From contig JALSOO010000253.1 of assembly GCA_026986355.1 (NCBI GenBank), forward strand, positions 1 through 6,112: a stretch of 6,112 nt of DNA, in the 5' to 3' direction. Shown in pieces: positions 1 to 6,112 of this stretch. A program made the translations under genes and the position numbers. The number at the start of each line of letters is the position of its first letter. Positions within the stretch are counted from its first letter, which is position 1. The stretch is from Campylobacteraceae bacterium. Its GTDB lineage: Bacteria; Campylobacterota; Campylobacteria; Campylobacterales; Sulfurovaceae. The notes beneath the pieces are model-generated. The model was not told where the DNA came from. It saw nothing but the letters and a program-made list of their open reading frames with translations, and ran no database searches.

Positions 1-3000
1 CTACTCCACAAAAACTTTAATTCCCTCACTATGGCTTTTGAATTGGGGTGCGTACATACTCTCAATGGTTGTAATGCCATTTGAGAACTCTCCTTTATGT
101 GTTACTACTAATGGATACTCAAATATATATACCCCTTTTGGTAGATAATCTATAAAGAAATAGGTTGCATTATCTTTGGTGCTTTGGTAGTATCCTAGTC
201 CATCTTGATATCTATATTGGCTAATTACATCTACGGGTTCAAAGGTAGAGGCACGGTTATCTTTTAGCATTATATACTCCATATCTCTATCTACTCTGAT
301 TTCTATTCTTACTTTTACTCTATCGCCTACTTTTAACATCTGTTGATTCAAGGCTAGAAGCTCTTCTCCTTGTTTACTCTCTTCTATTTTAAATAGTGTT
401 TTTTTTATGGTTAGTGGAGTTGCTTTAAAGCTTTTTACTTTATCCATATCTTCAAAATATTGCCAATAGATTCCACCCCAAGCTATATTTTTGTTTGGAT
501 TTTTTATATTTATAGTAGCCATAGATTTATCAAACTCATCTTTATCGTAGCTTACTTTAAAATAACCTAACCCTTTAATAGCTCTCTTTTGAGCCTCTTT
601 TAGTTTGGTTTTATACTCTTTTTGGGTATCAAAGCTTATCTCTACTAAGCTACTATTATTCTCTAACCAATTACTATTGGATAGTAGAGCATATATAGCA
701 GAAGTAGTTGCTTTGGTTGTTCTCCAATGGGTTGTTTCTCTCTGTTTCAATAAGTATTTTTTTAGATTCTCTACCATTTTTTTATCATCTGTAATTGTTT
801 CAAAAACTTCAATCATAAGAGATTGTGTCTCGATAGGGAGTTGATTCCAATGGTAGCCGTTTGTATATTTAAAGTATCTGCCTAATTCATCATTATAAAT
901 TGAGTGTTCTTTTAGAGAATTAACAATATTATTGGCATTCTCTCCTAGACGATGAAGTGATAGAGCAATCATGCCTTGTTCATAGACTCCTTTACTTTTC
1001 CAAAACTTTTTGGCTTGGTTGAGATAATAATCATAAGCCTTTTGTACTTTTTTATTCATCTTCTGTTTATAAAAACTTCTAGCATAGAGGTAGTGAATGG
1101 TTATAGAGTTTAGATTGTCATCTTTTAGTTTTATAGAATCATCTTTTAGAGACTCCAATAGCTTTATATATTGATTTAGTATCTGTTTGTCTATATACTC
1201 TATAGCTTTTGGAATGGCTCTATTTTTTGATATATCTACACCTAAGGTTTTTAGGTGTCCCATACCTGCTACAATATATTGAGTTATATACCAATCAGCT
1301 CTATTACCACCAAACCATGACCAACCACCACTACTAAGCTGTCTCTTCTCTAGTTTTTCCAAAGCCTCTTTCTGTTTAGATGCCAATCTATCCAAATCAA
1401 ATAGTAGTGCAATATTATTTTGTTGTTGCTCTTGGCTTTGAGCCTCTAGTACCCAAGGGGTCTCTTGAAGTAGAATAGATTTTAGCTCTTGATTAGATGT
1501 AAGCTTAGATTTTAATCTACCATTTTTTCTCCATTCATCAAAGATAGCTTTGATTTTGGGGCTTTTATTTATAATATTTTGAGCTAATGCATTAGCATAA
1601 TATCGTGAAAAGAGCTGTTCACTACACTCATGTTTATACTCCATTAGATATGGTAGAGATTGAATTGCATACCATGCAGGATTAGAAGTAAATTCAAGAG
1701 TTAGTTTATGGTTTTTGAGTGTTGAGGAGTTATTTGAAGCTAGAGATTTTATAGTAAAACTTCTATTTTCATCTGCTTTTAGCGATACTGCTTTACTCTC
1801 TGTAACAAAGACTCTATTGGATAAAATAGGTTTAATTACCTCTTCGGCATCTGTATGTGTAGAGGTTCGTGCAATAAGTGTATGTTGGATAGCAGATACT
1901 TTATCAACATCAGGTACTTTAATCATAAACTCAATTTTAGTAGACGAGCCTTGTTTGATATGAAAATACTTCTTAAATTTTTTTGGATAGATAGGTTTCC
2001 CCGTAACAGGGTCAACCAATTTTAGTTCACACTCTCCATCTACTGTTTTTTTGCTCATATTTACCACTTTAGCTGAGAGTGTAATGGTGTCTTTCTCTCT
2101 AAAAAATCTTGGTAAGTTTGAGACAACCATTAGCTCTTTATTTGTGGTTATTGTTTTATTGATAATAGCTGTTTTTAAATCTTTGGTATGAACAAATCCG
2201 ATAAAATTCCAACGAGTCAAGGCTTCATTGGTTTTAAAATTGATAATAATATTCCCCTCTTTATCGGTTTGTAGATTTGGTTTGAAAAACATGGTTGCAT
2301 TAAAGTTTTTACGGATATTTATTGGAAGAACTTTTTCTGCTTTTTTAGATACTTTTGTAATATCTACTATTTTATCTTTATTTCTACTCACTATATTCAT
2401 AGTAGGTACTGGCATTACTTCTGCCATAACAATAGCTCCTCCATATCTACCATTTTTATTAATAAAGTTTGACCACTTTAGATGTGGAAAGAGTCTTTGT
2501 AACTGCTCTTTTTGATACTTTTGCCACATATGCTCTTGAGATATGGTTCTAAAGTTTTGCTCTTGCCAATGAGTACTATAATCTGCTCTAAATGTTGGGA
2601 AAAGAGTAGGAGTAGAGAAGTGATGAGGTGCAAATTGGTCAAGTGAAGCATCATACATTGTAGCTACCATCTCTGCTAGGACTTTTTCTCTATTCTCTCC
2701 TGATATTTTGAGTCTCCACTGCTCATTCTCATTGGGTTTTAACTTATCTCTAAAAGTAATAAATTCAACTTTTAGTCTATTGTTCCATGGGACAATGAGA
2801 GTATCTTCTATATGAAAAGCTCTGTTATTATGAATAAATGTTAGTTGATAGTTTATATTTCCTCTATCCTCTTTAGCAATTTTTATAAGCTCCTCTTTGA
2901 CTTTTTTGACTCTTATCCATCTCTCTTGGCTAATTTTTCCTCTTCTCTCTATGGTAAGAAATATAGGTAACTCATCTATCGAACTCTTTAGATAGAGTTT

Positions 3001-5841
3001 TGCAATATTTGGAGTTTTATACTCTTTTTGGTCATTTTTATGCCAAAGATAGGTAGGGATAGGTGGTTTTTCTGATTTTAAATCATAGATTATAATCTTC
3101 TTGGATTTAGATACTTCTACTCCATGTTGGTCATAACTCTTTAGCGTTAATAGATACTCTCCCTCTTCTAAATTACCAAGTTCTATCTCTCTATTTTGTT
3201 TTGTATCAAATTTTATGGATTTAAGCTCTTCTCTCTTCTCTTTGTCTCTATCTTTACTACTATATCTATAGTTTTTAAAGAGTTTCTCAAACTCATCTTT
3301 GGAGTAGAGTTTCTCTTCTGGCTCTTTCCAATATCGTTTACGATATAATTTATCTTCTTTTATAATCTTCTCTACAATAACTTCTCCACGTATATTTTGA
3401 TTTTTCCCATCTAAATTGGTAGAGTTTACTATTAATGTCTTATTCTCTTCTATATTTAGCTCACTTTTTATCTGCATCTCTATTTGAATGCCGACATAGC
3501 CTAATACAATATTTTTTGTAGCTGTGTGTGTCTCTCCTGTGCTGTCTGTAATATCTACAGAGATAGTGTAGGTGTAGTTTGGTCTATCTTTGCTATCAAT
3601 CTCACTATTTGGTAAAGCGTCAAATTGAATTTTGAATGCTCCATTTTTATCTGTTTTTGTAGTTCCTGTAGATAGAGTCTCTTTTCTCATCTTGTAGTGT
3701 TCTCTACTACCATATGGTATCCAAGGAAATGAAGCTAAGCGTTCTATTCTATATCTAACTTTTGCACCATCTATTGCATTACCTGCATAGGCTTTTGCTT
3801 CTCCTTTTACCTCTATTTTATTACCAACTTTATAACTTCTATCTAGCTTTTTAAACTTTATCTCAAATTTAGGAGATTTATACTCTTCTATTTGCAGTTG
3901 TTTAGAACCCCCTATATCTGCTTCTATAGACATAGTCCCTAAAAGACCACTTTTAGGTGCTGTAAACTCTCCATTAAATGTTCCAAAGGAGTTTGTTTTA
4001 AATGTTTTACTCTCTATGAGTTGATGATTTACATCATAAAATAAGACTTTTACCTCTCTATCTTTTAATATCCTAGGTGCTTTATGATTGCTACTCTCTA
4101 AAGCTAAACCTTTAAAATAGATAGTTTGATTTGGTCTATATATAGCTCTGTCGGTAAAGAAGTTTACAAATTTTCTACTATCTCTATTCTGATCGTTATC
4201 ATAATAGTTATAGTAGTGGCTATTTCGTAAATCTAAAAAATCATCTTTATACTCAAAGGTCATCTCAAAGTTACCCTTTATCTTTGGAATATCTATTTTC
4301 CCATTATTATCACTTCTCTTTGTTGAGATAAACTTTCGATTATAACGATGAGTATTTTTATTATAAACTTTTTTATAAAAGGATACCTTTACACCCTCTA
4401 ATGGTTCTCCACTATTTCTCTGGACTATTAAGAGTTTTTTGTCTCCCCGTTTCATATAGGATATATTTGAAATATTGATAACTTTATAGATACTGTTTTT
4501 ATCAATATTTTTTGTCATGGATAATGCTACTATATATCTACCTACTTTGTAACTATTTAGAGAGATTTCTGTAGCATGTGCTTTATAATCATCTTTTTTA
4601 GGAAGTATAACTTCAAACTCTCTAATATGATTTTTATCTTTTATATAGTTTATTATCTTTTCACTCTTTTTATAAGATAGATTACGCTCCTCTTTTGGAG
4701 TCAATTTTATGACTTTAACAAAAATTTTATCAATATTTCTATAATCAACTCTACTCAATATATTTTCATCTGGTAAGTTGACCTCTTCTAGTTGAAACTT
4801 TATATATTTTGCTTCAATACTATTTTTTAGATTGTTTGCTCTATTTACCATATAACTATTTGAACTGGCTATAGCCATTTTTATATAGGGCATTGCTTCT
4901 ATATAATTTTCTTGTTGATAGTAGAACTTTGCCAAGGCTAAAAGTGCTTCACTTTTTGGATTTTTAATTAGCATTGTTTTTAATGCTTTGATATAGTACT
5001 CCTCTTTTTTATCATTTCCAAAGTGTTGATATATAAAATCAAGGCGTTGAACATCTATATAATCTAGTGCTTTTTTATTACCTTTTTCATAATGTAGTTT
5101 TAGAAGATTTTGATAGATAACTAGAGCATTATGTTGTAGTTTACTCTCTATAATAGGAGAATAGGTTAGATAGATAAATCTATAGAATGAACTAAAAGCA
5201 TTATAGGTCTTAATTTTGAAATTTTCCTCTTGGTTTTGTCTATTATTTGGGTTTGTAAAATATTTTAATGCCCTAGATGCTAAAAAATCATAGAGGGTAG
5301 GTTGTAACTCTTGGGTATTTTCTCCTAACTCTACAACTCCTTTATATCTATCTATTGGAATCTCCATTGCACTACTATTTAGAGATTTTAGATAGAGATT
5401 GGTTATTTTACTATACAATTTATCTATAGACCATGTTTGTATATCCGTAGAGTTATTCTCTTTTAGTTTAGTTCTACTCTCTATTTTGTAGTAGTTTTTA
5501 TCTAAATAGTTATTATATAGTTGAGCTAAGATAGAGTATAAAATAAGTTTACTTCCCATGGTTGGAGTCTCATCTATAGCTTTTTCTATATCATGAATAG
5601 TATCAAGATAACCCTCTTCACTCCTTTCTAAAAGATACTTCTCTCGATAGAGAAGAGCCTTTATAAATTGATTCTCATCTCCTGTTTTTTTTGCTTCTGC
5701 ATAAATTTTGGTTACTATTTGCAATGCACTCTTAGGAAGAGATTTGTTTTCAAAATTTTTAACCTCTTTCCATAAGTTTTGATACTCTCCTGCTGATAGA
5801 AAAAGAGTAAAAAGAGCCAATAATAGAACTATTTTTTTCAT
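1..5841 (-). CDS. Exported alpha-2-macroglobulin family protein with intact thioester (1946 aa, complete)
   Basis: Family role (known): A2Ms trap proteases. Cleavage of a bait segment triggers a conformational change and a Cys-Gln thioester covalently captures the attacker; bacterial members act in the periplasm or envelope. Seen here: signal peptide (residues 1 to about 18); helical TPR-like region (about 19-355); MG1-like domain opening with RVDYRNIDKIFVKV (364-377); a further MG-type domain (about 468-530); MG2 motif FFTDRAIYRPNQTIYFKG (561-578); MG3-like segment with EEYKSPKFE (652-660); bait-domain signature YDASLDQF (1063-1070); candidate bait (about 1128-1176); A2M core starting at RKNFNATMFFKPNLQTD (1177-1193); thioester domain (about 1390-1720) with CSEQ at 1406-1409; C-terminal MG10-type domain (about 1827-1946). 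The ATG is supported by AGGA 6 nt upstream and the signal peptide directly behind it; the next Met is residue 95. It is longer than E. coli ECAM (about 1650 aa) and has no lipobox. No frameshift or internal stop is seen. The downstream neighbour (often pbpC in proteobacteria) is outside the window. The family is near certain; the physiological target is unknown. Confidence 0.96.
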   Translation of the reverse strand: MKKIVLLLALFTLFLSAGEYQNLWKEVKNFENKSLPKSALQIVTKIYAEAKKTGDENQFIKALLYREKYLLERSEEGYLDTIHDIEKAIDETPTMGSKLILYSILAQLYNNYLDKNYYKIESRTKLKENNSTDIQTWSIDKLYSKITNLYLKSLNSSAMEIPIDRYKGVVELGENTQELQPTLYDFLASRALKYFTNPNNRQNQEENFKIKTYNAFSSFYRFIYLTYSPIIESKLQHNALVIYQNLLKLHYEKGNKKALDYIDVQRLDFIYQHFGNDKKEEYYIKALKTMLIKNPKSEALLALAKFYYQQENYIEAMPYIKMAIASSNSYMVNRANNLKNSIEAKYIKFQLEEVNLPDENILSRVDYRNIDKIFVKVIKLTPKEERNLSYKKSEKIINYIKDKNHIREFEVILPKKDDYKAHATEISLNSYKVGRYIVALSMTKNIDKNSIYKVINISNISYMKRGDKKLLIVQRNSGEPLEGVKVSFYKKVYNKNTHRYNRKFISTKRSDNNGKIDIPKIKGNFEMTFEYKDDFLDLRNSHYYNYYDNDQNRDSRKFVNFFTDRAIYRPNQTIYFKGLALESSNHKAPRILKDREVKVLFYDVNHQLIESKTFKTNSFGTFNGEFTAPKSGLLGTMSIEADIGGSKQLQIEEYKSPKFEIKFKKLDRSYKVGNKIEVKGEAKAYAGNAIDGAKVRYRIERLASFPWIPYGSREHYKMRKETLSTGTTKTDKNGAFKIQFDALPNSEIDSKDRPNYTYTISVDITDSTGETHTATKNIVLGYVGIQIEMQIKSELNIEENKTLIVNSTNLDGKNQNIRGEVIVEKIIKEDKLYRKRYWKEPEEKLYSKDEFEKLFKNYRYSSKDRDKEKREELKSIKFDTKQNREIELGNLEEGEYLLTLKSYDQHGVEVSKSKKIIIYDLKSEKPPIPTYLWHKNDQKEYKTPNIAKLYLKSSIDELPIFLTIERRGKISQERWIRVKKVKEELIKIAKEDRGNINYQLTFIHNNRAFHIEDTLIVPWNNRLKVEFITFRDKLKPNENEQWRLKISGENREKVLAEMVATMYDASLDQFAPHHFSTPTLFPTFRADYSTHWQEQNFRTISQEHMWQKYQKEQLQRLFPHLKWSNFINKNGRYGGAIVMAEVMPVPTMNIVSRNKDKIVDITKVSKKAEKVLPINIRKNFNATMFFKPNLQTDKEGNIIINFKTNEALTRWNFIGFVHTKDLKTAIINKTITTNKELMVVSNLPRFFREKDTITLSAKVVNMSKKTVDGECELKLVDPVTGKPIYPKKFKKYFHIKQGSSTKIEFMIKVPDVDKVSAIQHTLIARTSTHTDAEEVIKPILSNRVFVTESKAVSLKADENRSFTIKSLASNNSSTLKNHKLTLEFTSNPAWYAIQSLPYLMEYKHECSEQLFSRYYANALAQNIINKSPKIKAIFDEWRKNGRLKSKLTSNQELKSILLQETPWVLEAQSQEQQQNNIALLFDLDRLASKQKEALEKLEKRQLSSGGWSWFGGNRADWYITQYIVAGMGHLKTLGVDISKNRAIPKAIEYIDKQILNQYIKLLESLKDDSIKLKDDNLNSITIHYLYARSFYKQKMNKKVQKAYDYYLNQAKKFWKSKGVYEQGMIALSLHRLGENANNIVNSLKEHSIYNDELGRYFKYTNGYHWNQLPIETQSLMIEVFETITDDKKMVENLKKYLLKQRETTHWRTTKATTSAIYALLSNSNWLENNSSLVEISFDTQKEYKTKLKEAQKRAIKGLGYFKVSYDKDEFDKSMATINIKNPNKNIAWGGIYWQYFEDMDKVKSFKATPLTIKKTLFKIEESKQGEELLALNQQMLKVGDRVKVRIEIRVDRDMEYIMLKDNRASTFEPVDVISQYRYQDGLGYYQSTKDNATYFFIDYLPKGVYIFEYPLVVTHKGEFSNGITTIESMYAPQFKSHSEGIKVFVE
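4..363 (-). other. C-terminal bacterial MG10-type domain of the A2M protein
   Basis: Residues about 1827-1946 run from LLALNQQMLKVGDRVKVRIE through RDMEYIMLKDNRASTFEP, then DGLGYYQSTKDNATYFFIDYLPKG, to a Phe-Ser-Asn-Gly and MYAPQF ending. The GD..KV, DM.Y..L.D, YYQ..KD and MYAP elements are what I know from the C-terminal (receptor-binding-like) domain of bacterial A2Ms. Their presence shows that the protein is not truncated at its C-terminus. Confidence 0.85.
682..1674 (-). other. Thioester (complement-like) domain of the A2M protein
   Basis: Residues about 1390-1720 are predominantly helical, as expected for the alpha/alpha-toroid thioester domain. The domain opens with LPYLMEYKHECSEQLFSRYY, carrying the thioester motif, and contains the conserved aromatic and glycine-rich segment GGWSWFGGNRADWYITQYIV (1505-1524), followed by GMGHLKTLGV. 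The later segment HWRTTKATTSAIYALL (1705-1720) is the typical final helix of this domain. Limits are approximate. Confidence 0.85.
1615..1626 (-). other. Internal thioester motif Cys-Ser-Glu-Gln
   Basis: The codons TGT AGT GAA CAG encode Cys1406-Ser-Glu-Gln1409. In A2M and complement proteins the Cys and Gln side chains form the reactive thioester that captures the attacking protease. The motif is complete, unlike in thioester-less relatives such as E. coli YfaS, so covalent trapping is predicted. Cys1406 is one of only two cysteines I count in the protein; the other is Cys1261 in an MG domain. Confidence 0.93.
2314..2460 (-). other. Candidate bait region of the A2M protein
   Basis: Residues about 1128-1176 lie between the YDASLDQF-containing domain and the conserved start of the A2M core (RKNFNATMFF), where bait regions occur in this family. 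The stretch begins with a flexible Gly-rich piece (NGRYGGAIVM), continues through Met/Val/Pro-rich sequence, and then becomes rich in Lys and Arg (Arg1153, Lys1155, Lys1157, Lys1163, Lys1166, Lys1167, Lys1170). It therefore offers sites to trypsin-like and other proteases. Assignment is by position and composition; exact limits and true cleavage sites are not visible. Confidence 0.55.
4117..4161 (-). other. MG2 signature of the A2M protein
   Basis: Residues 561-575 read FFTDRAIYRPNQTIY and are followed by FKG. This matches the classic MG2 (Pfam MG2) signature of the form TDRxxYRPGxxxxxKG, with Asn replacing the usual Gly after Pro. It is one of the two strongest family-identifying motifs in this gene and places the start of the macroglobulin key-ring. 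Confidence 0.9.
4777..5787 (-). other. N-terminal alpha-helical, TPR-like region of the A2M protein
   Basis: Residues about 19-355 lack the beta-sandwich pattern of MG domains and look helical, rich in Leu, Tyr, Lys, Glu and Asn. The segment at residues 297-328 matches the TPR helix-pair pattern (ALLALAKFYYQQENYIEAMP followed by a second helix), and 234-256 looks like another helical repeat unit. MG1-type beta sequence begins near residue 360. A scaffold or partner-binding role is inference from TPR-like folds; no partner can be named. Boundaries are approximate. Confidence 0.65.
5788..5841 (-). other. Sec signal peptide of the A2M protein
   Basis: Residues 1-18 show a short positive n-region (MKK), an uninterrupted hydrophobic core from Ile4 to Leu15, and a small-residue stretch Ser16-Ala17-Gly18 before Glu19, consistent with signal peptidase I cleavage near residue 17 or 18. 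There is no cysteine here, so lipoprotein processing by signal peptidase II is excluded. The mature protein is inferred to be soluble in the periplasm or exported further. The exact cleavage site is uncertain. Confidence 0.9.
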
Positions 5842-5847
5842 TTTTTT

Positions 5848-5851
5848 TCCT
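5848..5851 (-). promoter_or_regulatory. Shine-Dalgarno site of the A2M gene
   Basis: On the minus strand the sequence TTAGGA lies upstream of the ATG, with AGGA separated from it by six adenines. This is a good distance and fixes the start at 5841. The spacer is part of an A8 run that reaches into the start codon. Confidence 0.85.
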
Positions 5852-5866
5852 AAAATTTTTTAATGT

Positions 5867-5872
5867 ATTATA
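5867..5872 (-). promoter_or_regulatory. Sigma-70 type -10 box (TATAAT) for the A2M gene
   Basis: The minus strand reads GAGTTATAATACATT, giving a perfect TATAAT. Transcription would start near 5860, leaving a leader of about 18 nt with just the ribosome site. No convincing -35 hexamer lies 16-18 nt upstream; instead there is an A/T-rich stretch, as is usual for Campylobacterota housekeeping promoters. The location and perfect hexamer make it a good candidate, though chance hexamers occur in AT-rich DNA. Confidence 0.7.
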
Positions 5873-5934
5873 ACTCATAATAATATATATCTAATTAACA
5901 TAAGTTGTTTTTTATTAATTTTAAGATATTAGCA

Positions 5935-5962
5935 TTGCTTATTGTTTACATTTCGCTATAAT
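5935..5962 (+). promoter_or_regulatory. Sigma-70 type promoter for purH
   Basis: TATAAT occupies 5957-5962 within TTTCGCTATAATTCC; the GC step just before TATAAT is common in Campylobacterota promoters. A weak -35 candidate, TTGCTT at 5935-5940, has a 16-nt spacer and matches the consensus only in its TTG. Transcription would start near 5969, giving a leader of about 20 nt. No riboswitch fits in that leader, and I see no obvious PurR-like operator. Confidence 0.75.
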
Positions 5963-5977
5963 TCCAAAAATTCTTTT

Positions 5978-5981
5978 AAGG
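5978..5981 (+). promoter_or_regulatory. Shine-Dalgarno site of purH
   Basis: The sequence TAAGG lies upstream of the ATG at 5989, with AAGG ending 7 nt before the start codon. This is a normal distance and supports the chosen start. Confidence 0.8.
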
Positions 5982-5988
5982 TAGCTAA

Positions 5989-6112
5989 ATGAGAGCATTA
6001 CTTAGTGTAAGTGATAAAAATGGAATCGTAGAGTTCGCACAAGGTTTAGAGAAGATGGGTTGGGAGATTATCTCAACAGGTGGAACTTATAAAAAACTAA
6101 ATGAAGCAGGTG
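5989..6112 (+). CDS. purH: PurH, bifunctional AICAR formyltransferase / IMP cyclohydrolase (N-terminal 41 codons, cut by window edge)
   Basis: PurH catalyses the last two steps of cytoplasmic de novo purine synthesis: formylation of AICAR with 10-formyl-tetrahydrofolate, then ring closure to IMP. The visible 41 residues begin MRALLSVSDKNGIVEFAQGL and contain the two hallmarks of the N-terminal MGS-like cyclohydrolase domain: SVSDK (residues 6-10) and STGGT (29-33), which belong to the phosphate and nucleotide-binding part of that domain. The start is supported by AAGG 7 nt upstream and a promoter just before it. The frame is open to the window end. Family members are usually about 510-530 residues, so most of the gene, including the whole transformylase domain, is outside. 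Other MGS-domain proteins (methylglyoxal synthase, CarB C-terminus) share STGGT-like motifs, but a start directly at SVSDK with a following EFA helix is typical of PurH. Confidence 0.95.
   Translation, partial: MRALLSVSDKNGIVEFAQGLEKMGWEIISTGGTYKKLNEAG

Noticed and set aside
605..844. Plus-strand open frame of 79 codons
   Set aside because: It lies antisense to the conserved thioester-domain region of the A2M gene, has no Shine-Dalgarno sequence that I see, and its translation (Ser/Leu/Val-rich, hydrophobic) is what the complement of such a gene gives.
1715..1963. Plus-strand open frame of 82 codons
   Set aside because: It is fully antisense to the A2M gene just before the thioester domain, with no family resemblance or start signals.
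2228..2515. Plus-strand open frame of 95 codons that looks like a small membrane protein
   Set aside because: The hydrophobicity comes from reading the complement of the Lys/Asn-rich bait region and A2M core. There is no ribosome site, and the sense strand carries clear conserved motifs.
5893..5920. Inverted repeat AATTAA ... TTAATT in the intergenic region, considered as an operator
   Set aside because: Six A/T-only bases per arm with a 16-base gap are expected by chance in this AT-rich spacer, and the arms match no operator I know.
5842..5988. Possible small RNA, riboswitch or terminator between the two genes
   Set aside because: The predicted leaders are only about 20 nt, the DNA has no GC-rich stem followed by a T run, and the genes diverge so no terminator is expected.
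1..6112. CRISPR array, tRNA/rRNA, insertion sequence or phage att site
   Set aside because: No regularly spaced repeats, tRNA-like arms, transposase sequence or flanking direct repeats were seen; one continuous A2M frame fills 95% of the window.

Overview
The window is AT-rich DNA with almost complete coding use. It probably comes from a Campylobacterota (epsilonproteobacterial) genome. Three things point that way: the low GC with A/T-ending codons, near-consensus TATAAT -10 boxes with poor -35 elements, and a PurH N-terminus of the kind I recall from Sulfurimonas/Sulfurovum/Arcobacter-like bacteria. The phylum call is inference from style and memory, not from a search.

Positions 1-5841 (minus strand) hold one very large, complete gene for a 1946-residue exported alpha-2-macroglobulin (A2M) family protein. 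Its TAG stop sits exactly at the left edge of the window. In order, the protein has a Sec signal peptide, a helical TPR-like N-terminal region of about 335 residues, a chain of macroglobulin (MG) beta-sandwich domains with a recognisable MG2 motif, a candidate bait region, the A2M core domain, an alpha-helical thioester domain with an intact Cys-Ser-Glu-Gln motif, and a C-terminal bacterial MG10-type domain. It reads as a protease-trapping molecule of the cell envelope. By eye its architecture resembles the long A2Ms of Bacteroidota more than the E. coli lipoprotein ECAM/YfhM.

Positions 5842-5988 form a 147-bp intergenic region with two divergent promoters, one for each flanking gene. Each is followed by a very short leader and a clear Shine-Dalgarno sequence.

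Positions 5989-6112 (plus strand) are the first 41 codons of purH, the bifunctional enzyme for the last two steps of IMP synthesis; the rest lies beyond the right edge. I see no functional link between purH and the A2M gene beyond the shared intergenic region. No RNA genes, mobile elements, CRISPR arrays or terminators are visible. The best candidates for something less ordinary are the family placement, lipobox absence and N-terminal extension of the A2M, and its A8 tracts.
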